Source of the DNA: JAYFNU01 sp964622315
Lineage (GTDB): Bacteria > Bacillota > Clostridia > Oscillospirales > Ruminococcaceae
Direction of reading: 5' to 3'
NCBI GenBank assembly: GCA_964622315.1
Contig: CAZUOY010000030.1
Coordinates: forward strand, 1 to 20,243
Length of the DNA: 20,243 nt
Shown: positions 6,625 through 13,590 of the stretch, piece after piece
How positions within the stretch are numbered: position 1 is the stretch's first letter
Layout: every line of letters starts with the position of its first letter
Position numbers and translations under genes: made by a program
The notes under the pieces: model-generated
Told to the model about the DNA's origin: nothing
What the model saw: the letters and a program-made list of their open reading frames with translations, nothing else
Databases searched by the model: none

Positions 6625-7536
6625 ATGAAAGGAACTAAACTGTTTGTCTGTGTCACAGCTATTCTTCTAATAATACTTTCGCTCACATGCTGCGCTTCCG
6701 ATAAACAGGGCTGGACTGTCGTTAATAAAACCGTATCCGAACACTACAATCTATTCGAGGGCTATGCCGACGAGGATAACGGAATTATGCTTATCCGCTT
6801 CGGAATAGTAAGATGTACCAATGACGGCGGCAAAATTTGGGCAAAGGCAAAAACCGACGCTGCCGAACAGCTTGCCTTAGACATCATAGACGAAAAAACC
6901 GCGTGGAGCGGCGGAAAGTACAGCGAGGTCTGCGTCACCCATGACGGAGGCTTAACGTGGGAAATGCTTACAAACGTAACCCTTGGCGGCTATGTATCTA
7001 ACATAGATTTCTTAGACGAAAATGTCGGCTGGGTTTGCGCTACATGGCGGCTTGTCGCTACCGCAAACGGCGGAAAGACGTGGTACAAAATTGAATATCC
7101 AGATGAGGTGGACGGAATAGCCGCAATTCATCTTCGAACACCTTTAGACGGTTATCTGCTCGCCCGAAACGGTCTTTTGTTCATAACCGCGGACGGCGGA
7201 AAGACATGGGAGCAAAAGGATATTGGTATTGAACAGTACGGCGTGGTCAATGAAAAAGGAGAACCCGGACTTTATAAGTTTTCCACGGCGGTAGCAGACA
7301 TATCCTTCACGGATAAAGACAACGGAACCATAGTGTTTACAGGTCTTGACCCCGAAAAGGGCATTGTCGTTTGGAGTCTTAAGACCTCCGACGGCGGCAA
7401 CACCTTTGACGCGGAACAGATAGAATTTGACGATGGTTTTACAGCTAATCGGCTCTATCTCTCCGCGGACGGACGATATCTAACCTTAGGCAATTTCAAA
7501 CGCGACATAGTTCTTTTAAAGTATGAAAACAGCTAA
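6625..7536 (+). CDS. Asp-box (Ycf48-like) beta-propeller lipoprotein, copy 3
   Basis: A 303-residue paralogue. The signal peptide ends in SLTCC, so the lipidated residue is Cys22 or Cys23. Asp-box repeats include CTNDGGKIW, VTHDGGLTW, ATANGGKTW, ITADGGKTW and KTSDGGNTF, some less canonical than in the siblings, and the C-terminal DGRYLTLGNFKRDIVLLK matches the family ending. In several places it is closer to copy 1 than to copy 2 (GEPGLYKFSTAVADI against GEAGFYKFNSAVADI). It has an AAAGGG-type ribosome binding site and is co-transcribed with copy 2. A strong terminator follows. Confidence 0.87.
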   Translation: MKGTKLFVCVTAILLIILSLTCCASDKQGWTVVNKTVSEHYNLFEGYADEDNGIMLIRFGIVRCTNDGGKIWAKAKTDAAEQLALDIIDEKTAWSGGKYSEVCVTHDGGLTWEMLTNVTLGGYVSNIDFLDENVGWVCATWRLVATANGGKTWYKIEYPDEVDGIAAIHLRTPLDGYLLARNGLLFITADGGKTWEQKDIGIEQYGVVNEKGEPGLYKFSTAVADISFTDKDNGTIVFTGLDPEKGIVVWSLKTSDGGNTFDAEQIEFDDGFTANRLYLSADGRYLTLGNFKRDIVLLKYENS

Positions 7537-7586
7537 AGCACTTTAGCTACTCTCAATTAACGCAAGACAAACAAGCATTAAAAAGA

Positions 7587-7611
7587 GCAAGGTCATTCGG
7601 CCTTGCCCTTT
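7587..7611 (+). terminator. Intrinsic terminator after lipoprotein copy 3
   Basis: Stem GCAAGG / CCTTGC (7587-7592 and 7601-7606) with an 8-base loop, followed by CCTTTTT. It ends the copy 2-copy 3 operon. Confidence 0.82.
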
Positions 7612-7630
7612 TTGCATATTGCATTATAAT
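7603..7630 (+). promoter_or_regulatory. Possible promoter of a small RNA
   Basis: TTGCCC (7603-7608), a 16-bp spacer and a perfect TATAAT (7625-7630) lie in the 3' side of the preceding terminator. No open frame of credible size starts behind it before the hairpin at 7761. Confidence 0.35.
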
Positions 7631-7636
7631 AACCCT

Positions 7637-7788
7637 TTCGTGAATGTGGCTCACCTTAAGCGTTTCACAATCTGTAAGCGCGAGTAATGCAAATTTAGCA
7701 ATAACCATTTAGCTGAATACCGTTTTCCAACCGACGGATAATCTAAACCGACGACTTGAAAATCCGCGAACGTGGATTGCTTTTTATC
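7637..7788 (+). ncRNA. Candidate small RNA (about 150 nt)
   Basis: The 349 bp between the lipoprotein operon and the response regulator hold no protein gene. They do hold a promoter-like element (7603-7630) and, about 130 bp on, a hairpin AATCCGC-GAAC-GTGGATT (7761-7778, 7 bp with one G-U pair) followed by GCTTTTT, which resembles an intrinsic terminator. Between them GTGAA (7642) can pair with TTCAC (7664), and CCGACG occurs twice (7731, 7748). No known RNA family was recognised. The hairpin could instead belong to the leader region of the regulator gene, or be chance. Confidence 0.3.
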
Positions 7789-7825
7789 ATAGTGGCTATC
7801 AATATTTATGTGCGATATTTTATAC

Positions 7826-7854
7826 TCGTCATTTTATGTATTTTAGGGTATAAT
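7826..7854 (+). promoter_or_regulatory. Promoter of the response regulator-kinase-binding protein operon
   Basis: TCGTCA (7826-7831, four of six consensus bases), a 17-bp spacer and a perfect TATAAT (7849-7854) lie 31 bp before the start codon at 7886. The weak -35 would fit a need for an activator, possibly the response regulator itself. Confidence 0.55.
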
Positions 7855-7885
7855 TATAATCGGAACAAACAAAAGGAGCTGCCGT

Positions 7886-9484
7886 ATGTTCAAGGTATTT
7901 CTTGCTGAGGACGAAATTGTCGTCCGTGAGGGTCTTCGCAACAATATAGCGTGGGAGCAGTATGGCTTCACCTGCGTAGGCGACGCCGCCGACGGCGAAA
8001 TGGCGCTTCCGCTTATCCGCCAACTAAAGCCAGACCTCCTTATTACCGATATTAAAATGCCGTTTATGGACGGGCTTGCGCTCTGCGACTTCGTGCGCAA
8101 AGAGCTACCCGACACCCACATTATAATCATCAGCGGCTATGACGATTTTAAATACGCCCAACAGGCGATAAGCAAGGGTGTCGATGAATACCTTTTAAAG
8201 CCGATTACCCGCTCGGTAATGGCTGGCGTGCTTTCAGAGCTTCAAAGAAAGCTTGAAAACGAACGCGAGATGAAGGACTATATGCTCAAGTTTCGTCAGG
8301 AAACACGTGAGTATGAGCAGTTCGCGCGCCGCCGTTTCTTTGAACAGCTTGTTCAAGGCAAGCTTTCCGCACAGGAAATCTACCGCGGCGCAGAGGAACT
8401 TGACGCTGACATAACCGCGCGTTGCTACAACATAGTTATGCTTTCTCTGCACGAGCCTAACCCCGCCGCCGCTAAAAACCTCACCGATGGTTTATCTGAG
8501 CTTCAAGACCAGCTGGTTCAGTATATTACCTGTTGCTCGGAGTTTCTGCTTTTCCGCTGGAATCTAAACACCTATGCCATTCTAATCAAGGGCGAGCCTG
8601 AGGGAATAGCCGAGGCCACCGAGCGCTGCGTAGAAAACATTGCGCGGCGGTGCAGTGAGGCTGGCGGAACTTCATGGTATGTCGCCGCGGGAACGCCGGT
8701 GGAAAGACTCAGCTCTTTGCCCCAATGCTTCTCAACGGCGAGCCGAATCCTCTCATACAGCTATCTCTGCCCCGGTCAGCACATTCTTACCACCGACAGC
8801 ATAAATGAGCTAAAAAGCGGTGTTTCCGACGATATGGAAGACAGCGTAATCGACCCCGAACAGATTAAGCTTTTCCTTGCTAACGGCGAAAAGAACGAGG
8901 TGGACGAGTTTGTCGGACGGCTTTTGAACCAGGTAAGCGAAAACGTCCTCAACTCCTTCTTGTTCTGTCAATATCTTTGCATAACCGCCTGCTTCGCGGC
9001 GTCAGGATATATAGAATCCATCGGCTGCGACCAGAAGCTTCTTCCCCGCCCCGACATAAGTAAGCCCACCGATATGAAGCTTCCCGAGACTGTTCGAGCA
9101 TACGTAAACAGCGTGCTTCTCACGGCAATTGAGCTTCGCGAGAACGAGTACAGCAAGCGTTACAGAGAAATGCTTCAGCAGGCGATGGATTTTATAAATG
9201 TAAACTTTGCCGACGCGGAGCTCTCGCTTAACCGCGTCGCAAAGGAGGTTAACATAAGCCCCAACTACTTTTCCGCGGTGTTCAGTCAGGAGGTCGGTCA
9301 AACCTTTACGGAATACCTGACGAGCAGAAGAATGGAGGAGGCAAGAAGACTGCTTCGCGGCAGTACTATGCGTTCGAGCGAAATCGCCGAGGCTGTGGGA
9401 TATAAAGACCCGCACTACTTTAGCTTCCTGTTTAGAAAAATTCAAGGCTGTACCCCAAGGGACTACAGAAGCGGAAAAGCTTAA
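7886..9484 (+). CDS. YesN-type response regulator with AraC output domain
   Basis: A 532-residue transcription factor. Residues 1-120 form a CheY-like receiver: acidic pocket around Asp9, phospho-acceptor Asp55 (LLITDIKMPFMDG), Ser83 (IIISGYDDF) and Lys105 (YLLKPI). The middle 130-420 is a long helical and regulatory linker typical of YesN/AraC-type regulators. The last hundred residues are an AraC helix-turn-helix pair (LSLNRVAKEVNISPNYFSAVF, then AVGYKDPHYFSFLFRKIQGCTPRDYR). Start ATG at 7886 has a good AAAGGAG site. It heads an operon with the kinase (94 bp downstream of its stop) and a YtfQ-like lipoprotein. Regulators of this type usually control carbohydrate uptake genes, often nearby. 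Confidence 0.95.
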   Translation: MFKVFLAEDEIVVREGLRNNIAWEQYGFTCVGDAADGEMALPLIRQLKPDLLITDIKMPFMDGLALCDFVRKELPDTHIIIISGYDDFKYAQQAISKGVDEYLLKPITRSVMAGVLSELQRKLENEREMKDYMLKFRQETREYEQFARRRFFEQLVQGKLSAQEIYRGAEELDADITARCYNIVMLSLHEPNPAAAKNLTDGLSELQDQLVQYITCCSEFLLFRWNLNTYAILIKGEPEGIAEATERCVENIARRCSEAGGTSWYVAAGTPVERLSSLPQCFSTASRILSYSYLCPGQHILTTDSINELKSGVSDDMEDSVIDPEQIKLFLANGEKNEVDEFVGRLLNQVSENVLNSFLFCQYLCITACFAASGYIESIGCDQKLLPRPDISKPTDMKLPETVRAYVNSVLLTAIELRENEYSKRYREMLQQAMDFINVNFADAELSLNRVAKEVNISPNYFSAVFSQEVGQTFTEYLTSRRMEEARRLLRGSTMRSSEIAEAVGYKDPHYFSFLFRKIQGCTPRDYRSGKA

Positions 9485-9578
9485 ATCTATTTTATAAAAG
9501 ATATATTAACTGCAAGGAATGTCGGTAAGTATGATTAAACGCCTTTTTAACCTAAAAAACAAAACGGGCGGAGTGACA

Positions 9579-10997
9579 ATGAAATCTATGCTGTGGCGCA
9601 TGGTTCTTATTGTCGCGTTACCAATGATGGCGCTTGTTCTGCTCGCCGTTTCAATTGAAGTGCTTTATGCAACTAACTATAACGCTATTCTAAACAACGT
9701 TACTCTCGCATCTGAATTTAACCAGAATTTCAAAAGCGATATTGACCTGAAAATGTACTACTTCGTTATCGACAGCCAATATTCCGAGGGCATTCCCGTA
9801 GAGGAGGTGCGCGCGGCCGAGAAGCTTGCCGAAACACTTCTTACCACAACAACCGAGAAGGAAAGCATAAAGGCAATAACGAGCGTACAAAGCCTCTGCT
9901 CAAACCTTGAGGAAAAAATGTATCAAATAGCCGACTGCGAAGGGTACGATGAGCGTCAGGAACAGCTGGACAACAACATCTATATCCTTACGGGCTTGAT
10001 ACAGGATTACATGTACACCTATCTTTATCACGAAGCGGCGCACCTAAAGACGGTTAACCACGATATGGTGCAACGGCTCGCGGTGTTTATCTGCGGTATA
10101 TTGATTCTTACCTTCGTGCTGACCCTTGTGCTTCTTAACCGCTCGCGCAAGCTCGGCGACAGCATCGCTACTCCGATAAACGAGCTTTGCAGCCGTGTTC
10201 GCGCAATCGGCGGAGGTGACTTGAAGGTGTGCTCGCCAATTCAGGCGGACGAGGTGGAAATACAGACCCTGTCAAACGGCTTTGAACAGATGGTTGAGCG
10301 GCTTAACCTGCTTATTTCAAAGAACCGCGACGAAGAAAAACAACGTCGAAACGCCGAGCTTGCTCTGCTTCAAGCACAGATTAACCCACACTTTCTTTAT
10401 AACACGCTTGACGCTATTATCTGGCTTATTGAATCGGGAAAATATGACGAGTCGGTCGATATGGTAAGCAGTCTTTCCGCCTTTTTCCGTCATTCACTAA
10501 GCCGCGGAATGGATATGATAACAATTAGCGAGGACGAACAGCATGTTCGCAGCTATCTTGAAATACAGCGTATGCGTTACGCGGATATACTCGACTACGA
10601 GATACGCATACCGAGCGAGCTTGGCGGCTGTGAGCTTCCAAAGCTGACCCTTCAGCCACTTGTGGAAAACGCGCTGTATCACGGAATAAAGCTTAAACGC
10701 CGAAAGGGACACATAACTGTTACAGGCGAGCTTTCCGACGGACTTGTAATAATCTACGTTGATGATGACGGTGCGGGAATGTCCGCCGAACGGCTTAGCG
10801 CAATGCGCGAAACGCTTAGCGCCGCAAGCTCCTCTGAGGAGGCAATCGGTTTCGGTATGCGCACGGTGCATAAACGCCTGCAGCTTCTGTTCGGTGAGGA
10901 TTATGGCTTGAAAATAGACAGCGAGGAGGGCGTAGGCACCCGAATAACCGCGGTGTTCCCCGCCATTTACAAAACCGCAAAGGAGACGGAAGAATGA
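9579..10997 (+). CDS. YesM/LytS-type sensor histidine kinase
   Basis: A 472-residue membrane kinase that should phosphorylate the regulator encoded upstream. Transmembrane segments lie at about 5-27 and 167-187 and enclose an extracytoplasmic sensor region of about 140 residues. A HAMP linker follows (PINELCSRVRAIGGGDLKV), then the His_kinase core with phospho-acceptor His271 in AQINPHFLYNTLDAI, the N-box LQPLVENALYHGIK, the DDDGAGM box and the closing GFGMRTVHKRLQLLFG. The ATG at 9579 is chosen because GGCGGAG stands 6-7 bp upstream; in-frame ATGs at 9519 and 9531 are less well placed and would add a charged tail before the first membrane segment. Its stop codon overlaps the start of the binding-protein gene by 4 bp. 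Confidence 0.94.
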   Translation: MKSMLWRMVLIVALPMMALVLLAVSIEVLYATNYNAILNNVTLASEFNQNFKSDIDLKMYYFVIDSQYSEGIPVEEVRAAEKLAETLLTTTTEKESIKAITSVQSLCSNLEEKMYQIADCEGYDERQEQLDNNIYILTGLIQDYMYTYLYHEAAHLKTVNHDMVQRLAVFICGILILTFVLTLVLLNRSRKLGDSIATPINELCSRVRAIGGGDLKVCSPIQADEVEIQTLSNGFEQMVERLNLLISKNRDEEKQRRNAELALLQAQINPHFLYNTLDAIIWLIESGKYDESVDMVSSLSAFFRHSLSRGMDMITISEDEQHVRSYLEIQRMRYADILDYEIRIPSELGGCELPKLTLQPLVENALYHGIKLKRRKGHITVTGELSDGLVIIYVDDDGAGMSAERLSAMRETLSAASSSEEAIGFGMRTVHKRLQLLFGEDYGLKIDSEEGVGTRITAVFPAIYKTAKETEE

Positions 10998-11992
10998 AAC
11001 GACTGACAGCTCTATTTCTTATAACGGCGCTTCTCTTTTCTCTTAGCGCGTGTAATTCAGATAAGCCGTCGCCGCCGATTGTGAACGATGACCTTATTGT
11101 CGTCGGCTTTTCTCAGGTCGGAGCGGAATCTGAATGGCGCGTGGCCAACACGGAGAATATGCGAAGCGTTCTTTGCGAGGAGAACGGCTTTGAACTGATT
11201 TATTCGGACGCGCAACAGAATCAGGAGAACCAGATACGAGCGATAAGAAACTTCATTCAGCAAAGCGTTGATTACATCGTACTCGCGCCCGTTACCGAAA
11301 GCGGCTGGGATTCTGTTCTTCAAGAAGCAAGGGACGCGGGTATTCCCGTGATTATTGTTGACCGTATGGTAACGGTTGACGATATGGGGCTTTACACCGC
11401 CTACGTCGGCTCTGATTTTCGCAATGAGGGCGACAAGGCTATGAAGTGGCTTGAGGATTATCTTTCAAGCCGAGGACGTCTTTATGAGGATATTAGAATA
11501 GTTCATATTCAAGGCACCCTCGGTTCGTCGCCTCAGTATGGCCGCACCGATGCGCTGACCGCCGCTGTGGAACAAAACGAATCATGGGAGATTATTGAGC
11601 AGCGCGAGGGCGATTTTACCCGCTCAAAAGCTTACGAGGTGATGAGAGACATTCTCACGCGCACAACCGATATCGACGTGGTTTACTGCGAAAACGACGG
11701 CGAGGCTCTGGGGGTTATCGACGCGCTTGAAGAAAAGGGTATTCCGATAGGGCCTTCAAAGAACGGCGTAATAATTATCTCCTTCGACGCCACCAAAATG
11801 GGTCTTACTATGTGCCTCGAAGGGAAAATCAGCTGTGTTGTGGAATGTAACGCGCTTCAAGCATCCTACGTTTCCGATATAATTAGAAGACTTGAGCAGA
11901 AGCTCCTTGTGGAGAAGATTAAATTTGTTGAGGAGACTCAGTTCGATTGTTTCACAATAAACCAAGCGATGATTGACGAGAGAACCTATTAG
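10994..11992 (+). CDS. YtfQ-like sugar-binding lipoprotein (sensor partner of the kinase)
   Basis: A 332-residue Peripla_BP_4-family lipoprotein. The signal peptide ends in LSAC with Cys20 lipidated. The mature part resembles E. coli YtfQ, the galactofuranose-binding protein: VVGFSQVGAESEWRVANTE, DAQQNQENQIRAIRNFI, APVTESGWDSVL, IPVIIVDRMV and GDFTRSKAYEVM all match motifs I recall from YtfQ. The gene begins inside the kinase stop codon (ATGA at 10994-10997), and AAGGAG stands 9 bp upstream. There is no permease or ATPase in the window, so the likely job is to bind a sugar outside the cell and pass the signal to the kinase, as XylFII does for LytS-YesN in Clostridium. The ligand (galactofuranose or another sugar) is a guess from similarity. 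Confidence 0.9.
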   Translation: MKRLTALFLITALLFSLSACNSDKPSPPIVNDDLIVVGFSQVGAESEWRVANTENMRSVLCEENGFELIYSDAQQNQENQIRAIRNFIQQSVDYIVLAPVTESGWDSVLQEARDAGIPVIIVDRMVTVDDMGLYTAYVGSDFRNEGDKAMKWLEDYLSSRGRLYEDIRIVHIQGTLGSSPQYGRTDALTAAVEQNESWEIIEQREGDFTRSKAYEVMRDILTRTTDIDVVYCENDGEALGVIDALEEKGIPIGPSKNGVIIISFDATKMGLTMCLEGKISCVVECNALQASYVSDIIRRLEQKLLVEKIKFVEETQFDCFTINQAMIDERTY

Positions 11993-12059
11993 TGCTCGTT
12001 TCCATAAATCGTCGCGCCGTCATTCGGGTTATCTGTGGGCGGAAGTGGAAATTTTAAAA

Positions 12060-12085
12060 GGGCGGCTTAGCCGTCCTTTCTTGTT
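12060..12085 (+). terminator. Intrinsic terminator of the three-component operon
   Basis: Stem GGGCGGC / GCCGTCC (one G-T pair) with loop TTA at 12060-12076, followed by TTTCTTGTT. It ends the operon 68 bp after the binding-protein gene. The next promoter's -35 starts at 12084, at the end of the T-rich tail. Confidence 0.82.
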
Positions 12086-12112
12086 GTCATTGGAAAGATA
12101 AAAGTATAGAAT
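12084..12112 (+). promoter_or_regulatory. Promoter of the MFS permease gene
   Basis: TTGTCA (12084-12089), a 17-bp spacer and TAGAAT (12107-12112) make a good sigma-A promoter 35 bp before the start codon. It shows the permease gene is a separate transcription unit from the three-component operon. Confidence 0.7.
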
Positions 12113-12146
12113 GTAGATAAAGAGAAAACTTGTTCGGAGAGTGAAT

Positions 12147-13364
12147 ATGGATAACGAGAAAGCCGTAAGCGGCTACACAATAAAGTATGCTCTGGCTCAG
12201 GCGTTGTTTTGGATGTCGCTTTGCGCTATCAAAGGTTTTATGTCGGTATTGCTTCTCGACAGGGGCTACAGCAACACACAAATAGGGCTTATCCTTGCTG
12301 TTTCCAGCACAATCACCGTTTTTATGCAGCCCGCCGTTGCCTCCTTCGCCGATAAGCACCGCAGTATCCCGCTTAACAGAATTATTGCTTTCTTCGCCGT
12401 TATCGCCTCAGTTCTCGCCGCGGCGGCTGTCTTTATTGTCACCGAATCACTTGCGCTTTCCGTGATAATGGTGTTTTCGGTAATTGTTATTACAATTATC
12501 TATCCTCTGCTAAACTCACTTTACATAATGCTCGGCGAAAGCGGAACAGAAATTAACTACGGTGTAGGGCGCGCGGCGGGTTCGCTTGGCTACGCGCTTT
12601 TTTCACTGCTTTTGGGTTGGCTGCTCGAAACGCTTCCGACCGTAATACTGCCTATAAGCGGGCTTGTTCTTCTCATTGCCTTCACCCTCACCACACTTCT
12701 GCTATGGGATAAGCGCGATATCTGCGGCAGAATAACCTCGGAAAACAAGAAGAACGACAAAGCCGACGAAAAAGCGCAGGAACTCGGCGTCTTCGCATTT
12801 ATGAGACGAAATCTTCGGTATATGCTCTTTCTTTTCGGCGTGGCGCTTGTTTTCTATAATCATACAAACGTTAGCGATTACCTTGCGCAGGTCACCACCT
12901 CGGTTGGCGGAACAAGCGCCGACCTTGGTGTCGCGGTTTTTATAGCCGCCATTGTGGAGCTTCCGGCTATGCTCTTTTTCAACAAGCTTCTAAAGAAAAT
13001 AAGCTGCCGTACTCTTTTGAGAATAGCCGCCGTTTCCTTCGTGATTAAGCATCTGCTGGTTTACCTTGCGAACAGCGTAGCCACTCTTTTTATCTCTCAG
13101 CTGTTTCAGATGACCGCCTTCGCGCTGTTTCTTCCCGCCTCCGTTTATTATGTCGGAAAACTTCTTCCTAAAGCCGACGCCGTTAAGGGTCAGTCGTTTG
13201 TTACAAGCGCCATTGCTCTCGGCGGCGTTCTCGCAAGCCTTGTGAGCGGAAGAATTTTGGATTTGTACGGTTCAAAAGCCATGCTTCTTATCGGCACGGT
13301 CATTTCCGCCGCGGGCTCGCTCATAATCTTCTTTTCCGTCGAAAACACCGAAATGTCTGCTTAG
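12147..13364 (+). CDS. MFS transporter (MFS_1-like group)
   Basis: A 405-residue integral membrane protein of about 12 transmembrane helices, typical for the major facilitator superfamily. The N-terminal half carries the loop 2-3 motif in degenerate form (ASFADKHRSIPLNR), helix 4-5 features (PLLNSLYIMLGE, NYGVGRAAGSLGYALFSLLLGWL), and a central cytoplasmic loop rich in Lys and Glu at about 195-215. The overall look is that of the MFS_1-like group (LacY-, HcaT- and nucleoside-permease-like). The ATG at 12147 is used, with GGAG at 12136-12139; the in-frame GTG at 12141 is too close to that site. Lying between a sugar-sensing operon and a receptor with a sugar-binding domain, it may carry the same sugar; this is inference from position. 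No clear terminator follows. Confidence 0.85.
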   Translation: MDNEKAVSGYTIKYALAQALFWMSLCAIKGFMSVLLLDRGYSNTQIGLILAVSSTITVFMQPAVASFADKHRSIPLNRIIAFFAVIASVLAAAAVFIVTESLALSVIMVFSVIVITIIYPLLNSLYIMLGESGTEINYGVGRAAGSLGYALFSLLLGWLLETLPTVILPISGLVLLIAFTLTTLLLWDKRDICGRITSENKKNDKADEKAQELGVFAFMRRNLRYMLFLFGVALVFYNHTNVSDYLAQVTTSVGGTSADLGVAVFIAAIVELPAMLFFNKLLKKISCRTLLRIAAVSFVIKHLLVYLANSVATLFISQLFQMTAFALFLPASVYYVGKLLPKADAVKGQSFVTSAIALGGVLASLVSGRILDLYGSKAMLLIGTVISAAGSLIIFFSVENTEMSA

Positions 13365-13462
13365 CTTTGTCATATATAACATCAGCAGTCTCGTTTTTTT
13401 ATAATAATTAAAGATTTTTTGTTAATTTTGTGACCAATAATACACAATAAAGTTGTATTTAG

Positions 13463-13491
13463 TTGAAATGACAGAAATAAACTGATATAAT
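13463..13491 (+). promoter_or_regulatory. Sigma-A promoter of the chemoreceptor fusion gene
   Basis: TTGAAA (13463-13468), a 17-bp spacer and a perfect TATAAT (13486-13491). The predicted leader is about 93 nt. No SigD-type motility promoter (TAAA-N15-GCCGATAT) was seen, which suggests the receptor is not expressed only with the flagellar regulon. The remaining 13365-13462 is AT-rich without a visible gene or clear hairpin. Confidence 0.78.
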
Positions 13492-13590
13492 AAATAAAAA
13501 CTATAAGAAAGATACAAACACCTAAATTAATTAATACTGACAGAGGATTGTCTACTTAGACCCTATTATATTTTTGGGAGAAGAATTGTT

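Noticed and set aside
4649..7536. Photosystem II assembly factor (Ycf48) as a functional annotation
   Set aside because: Only the Asp-box repeat fold is shared; the organism shows anaerobic Clostridia features and no photosynthesis gene, so the function should not be transferred.
4649..7536. Sialidase or other BNR-repeat glycoside hydrolase
   Set aside because: Asp-boxes are present, but the proteins are only about 300 residues and no sialidase FRIP-type motif was seen.
10994..11992. Substrate-binding subunit of an ABC sugar importer
   Set aside because: No ATPase or permease gene adjoins it, and it is translationally coupled to a histidine kinase and closed off by a terminator; a sensor role fits better, though import with distant subunits is not excluded.
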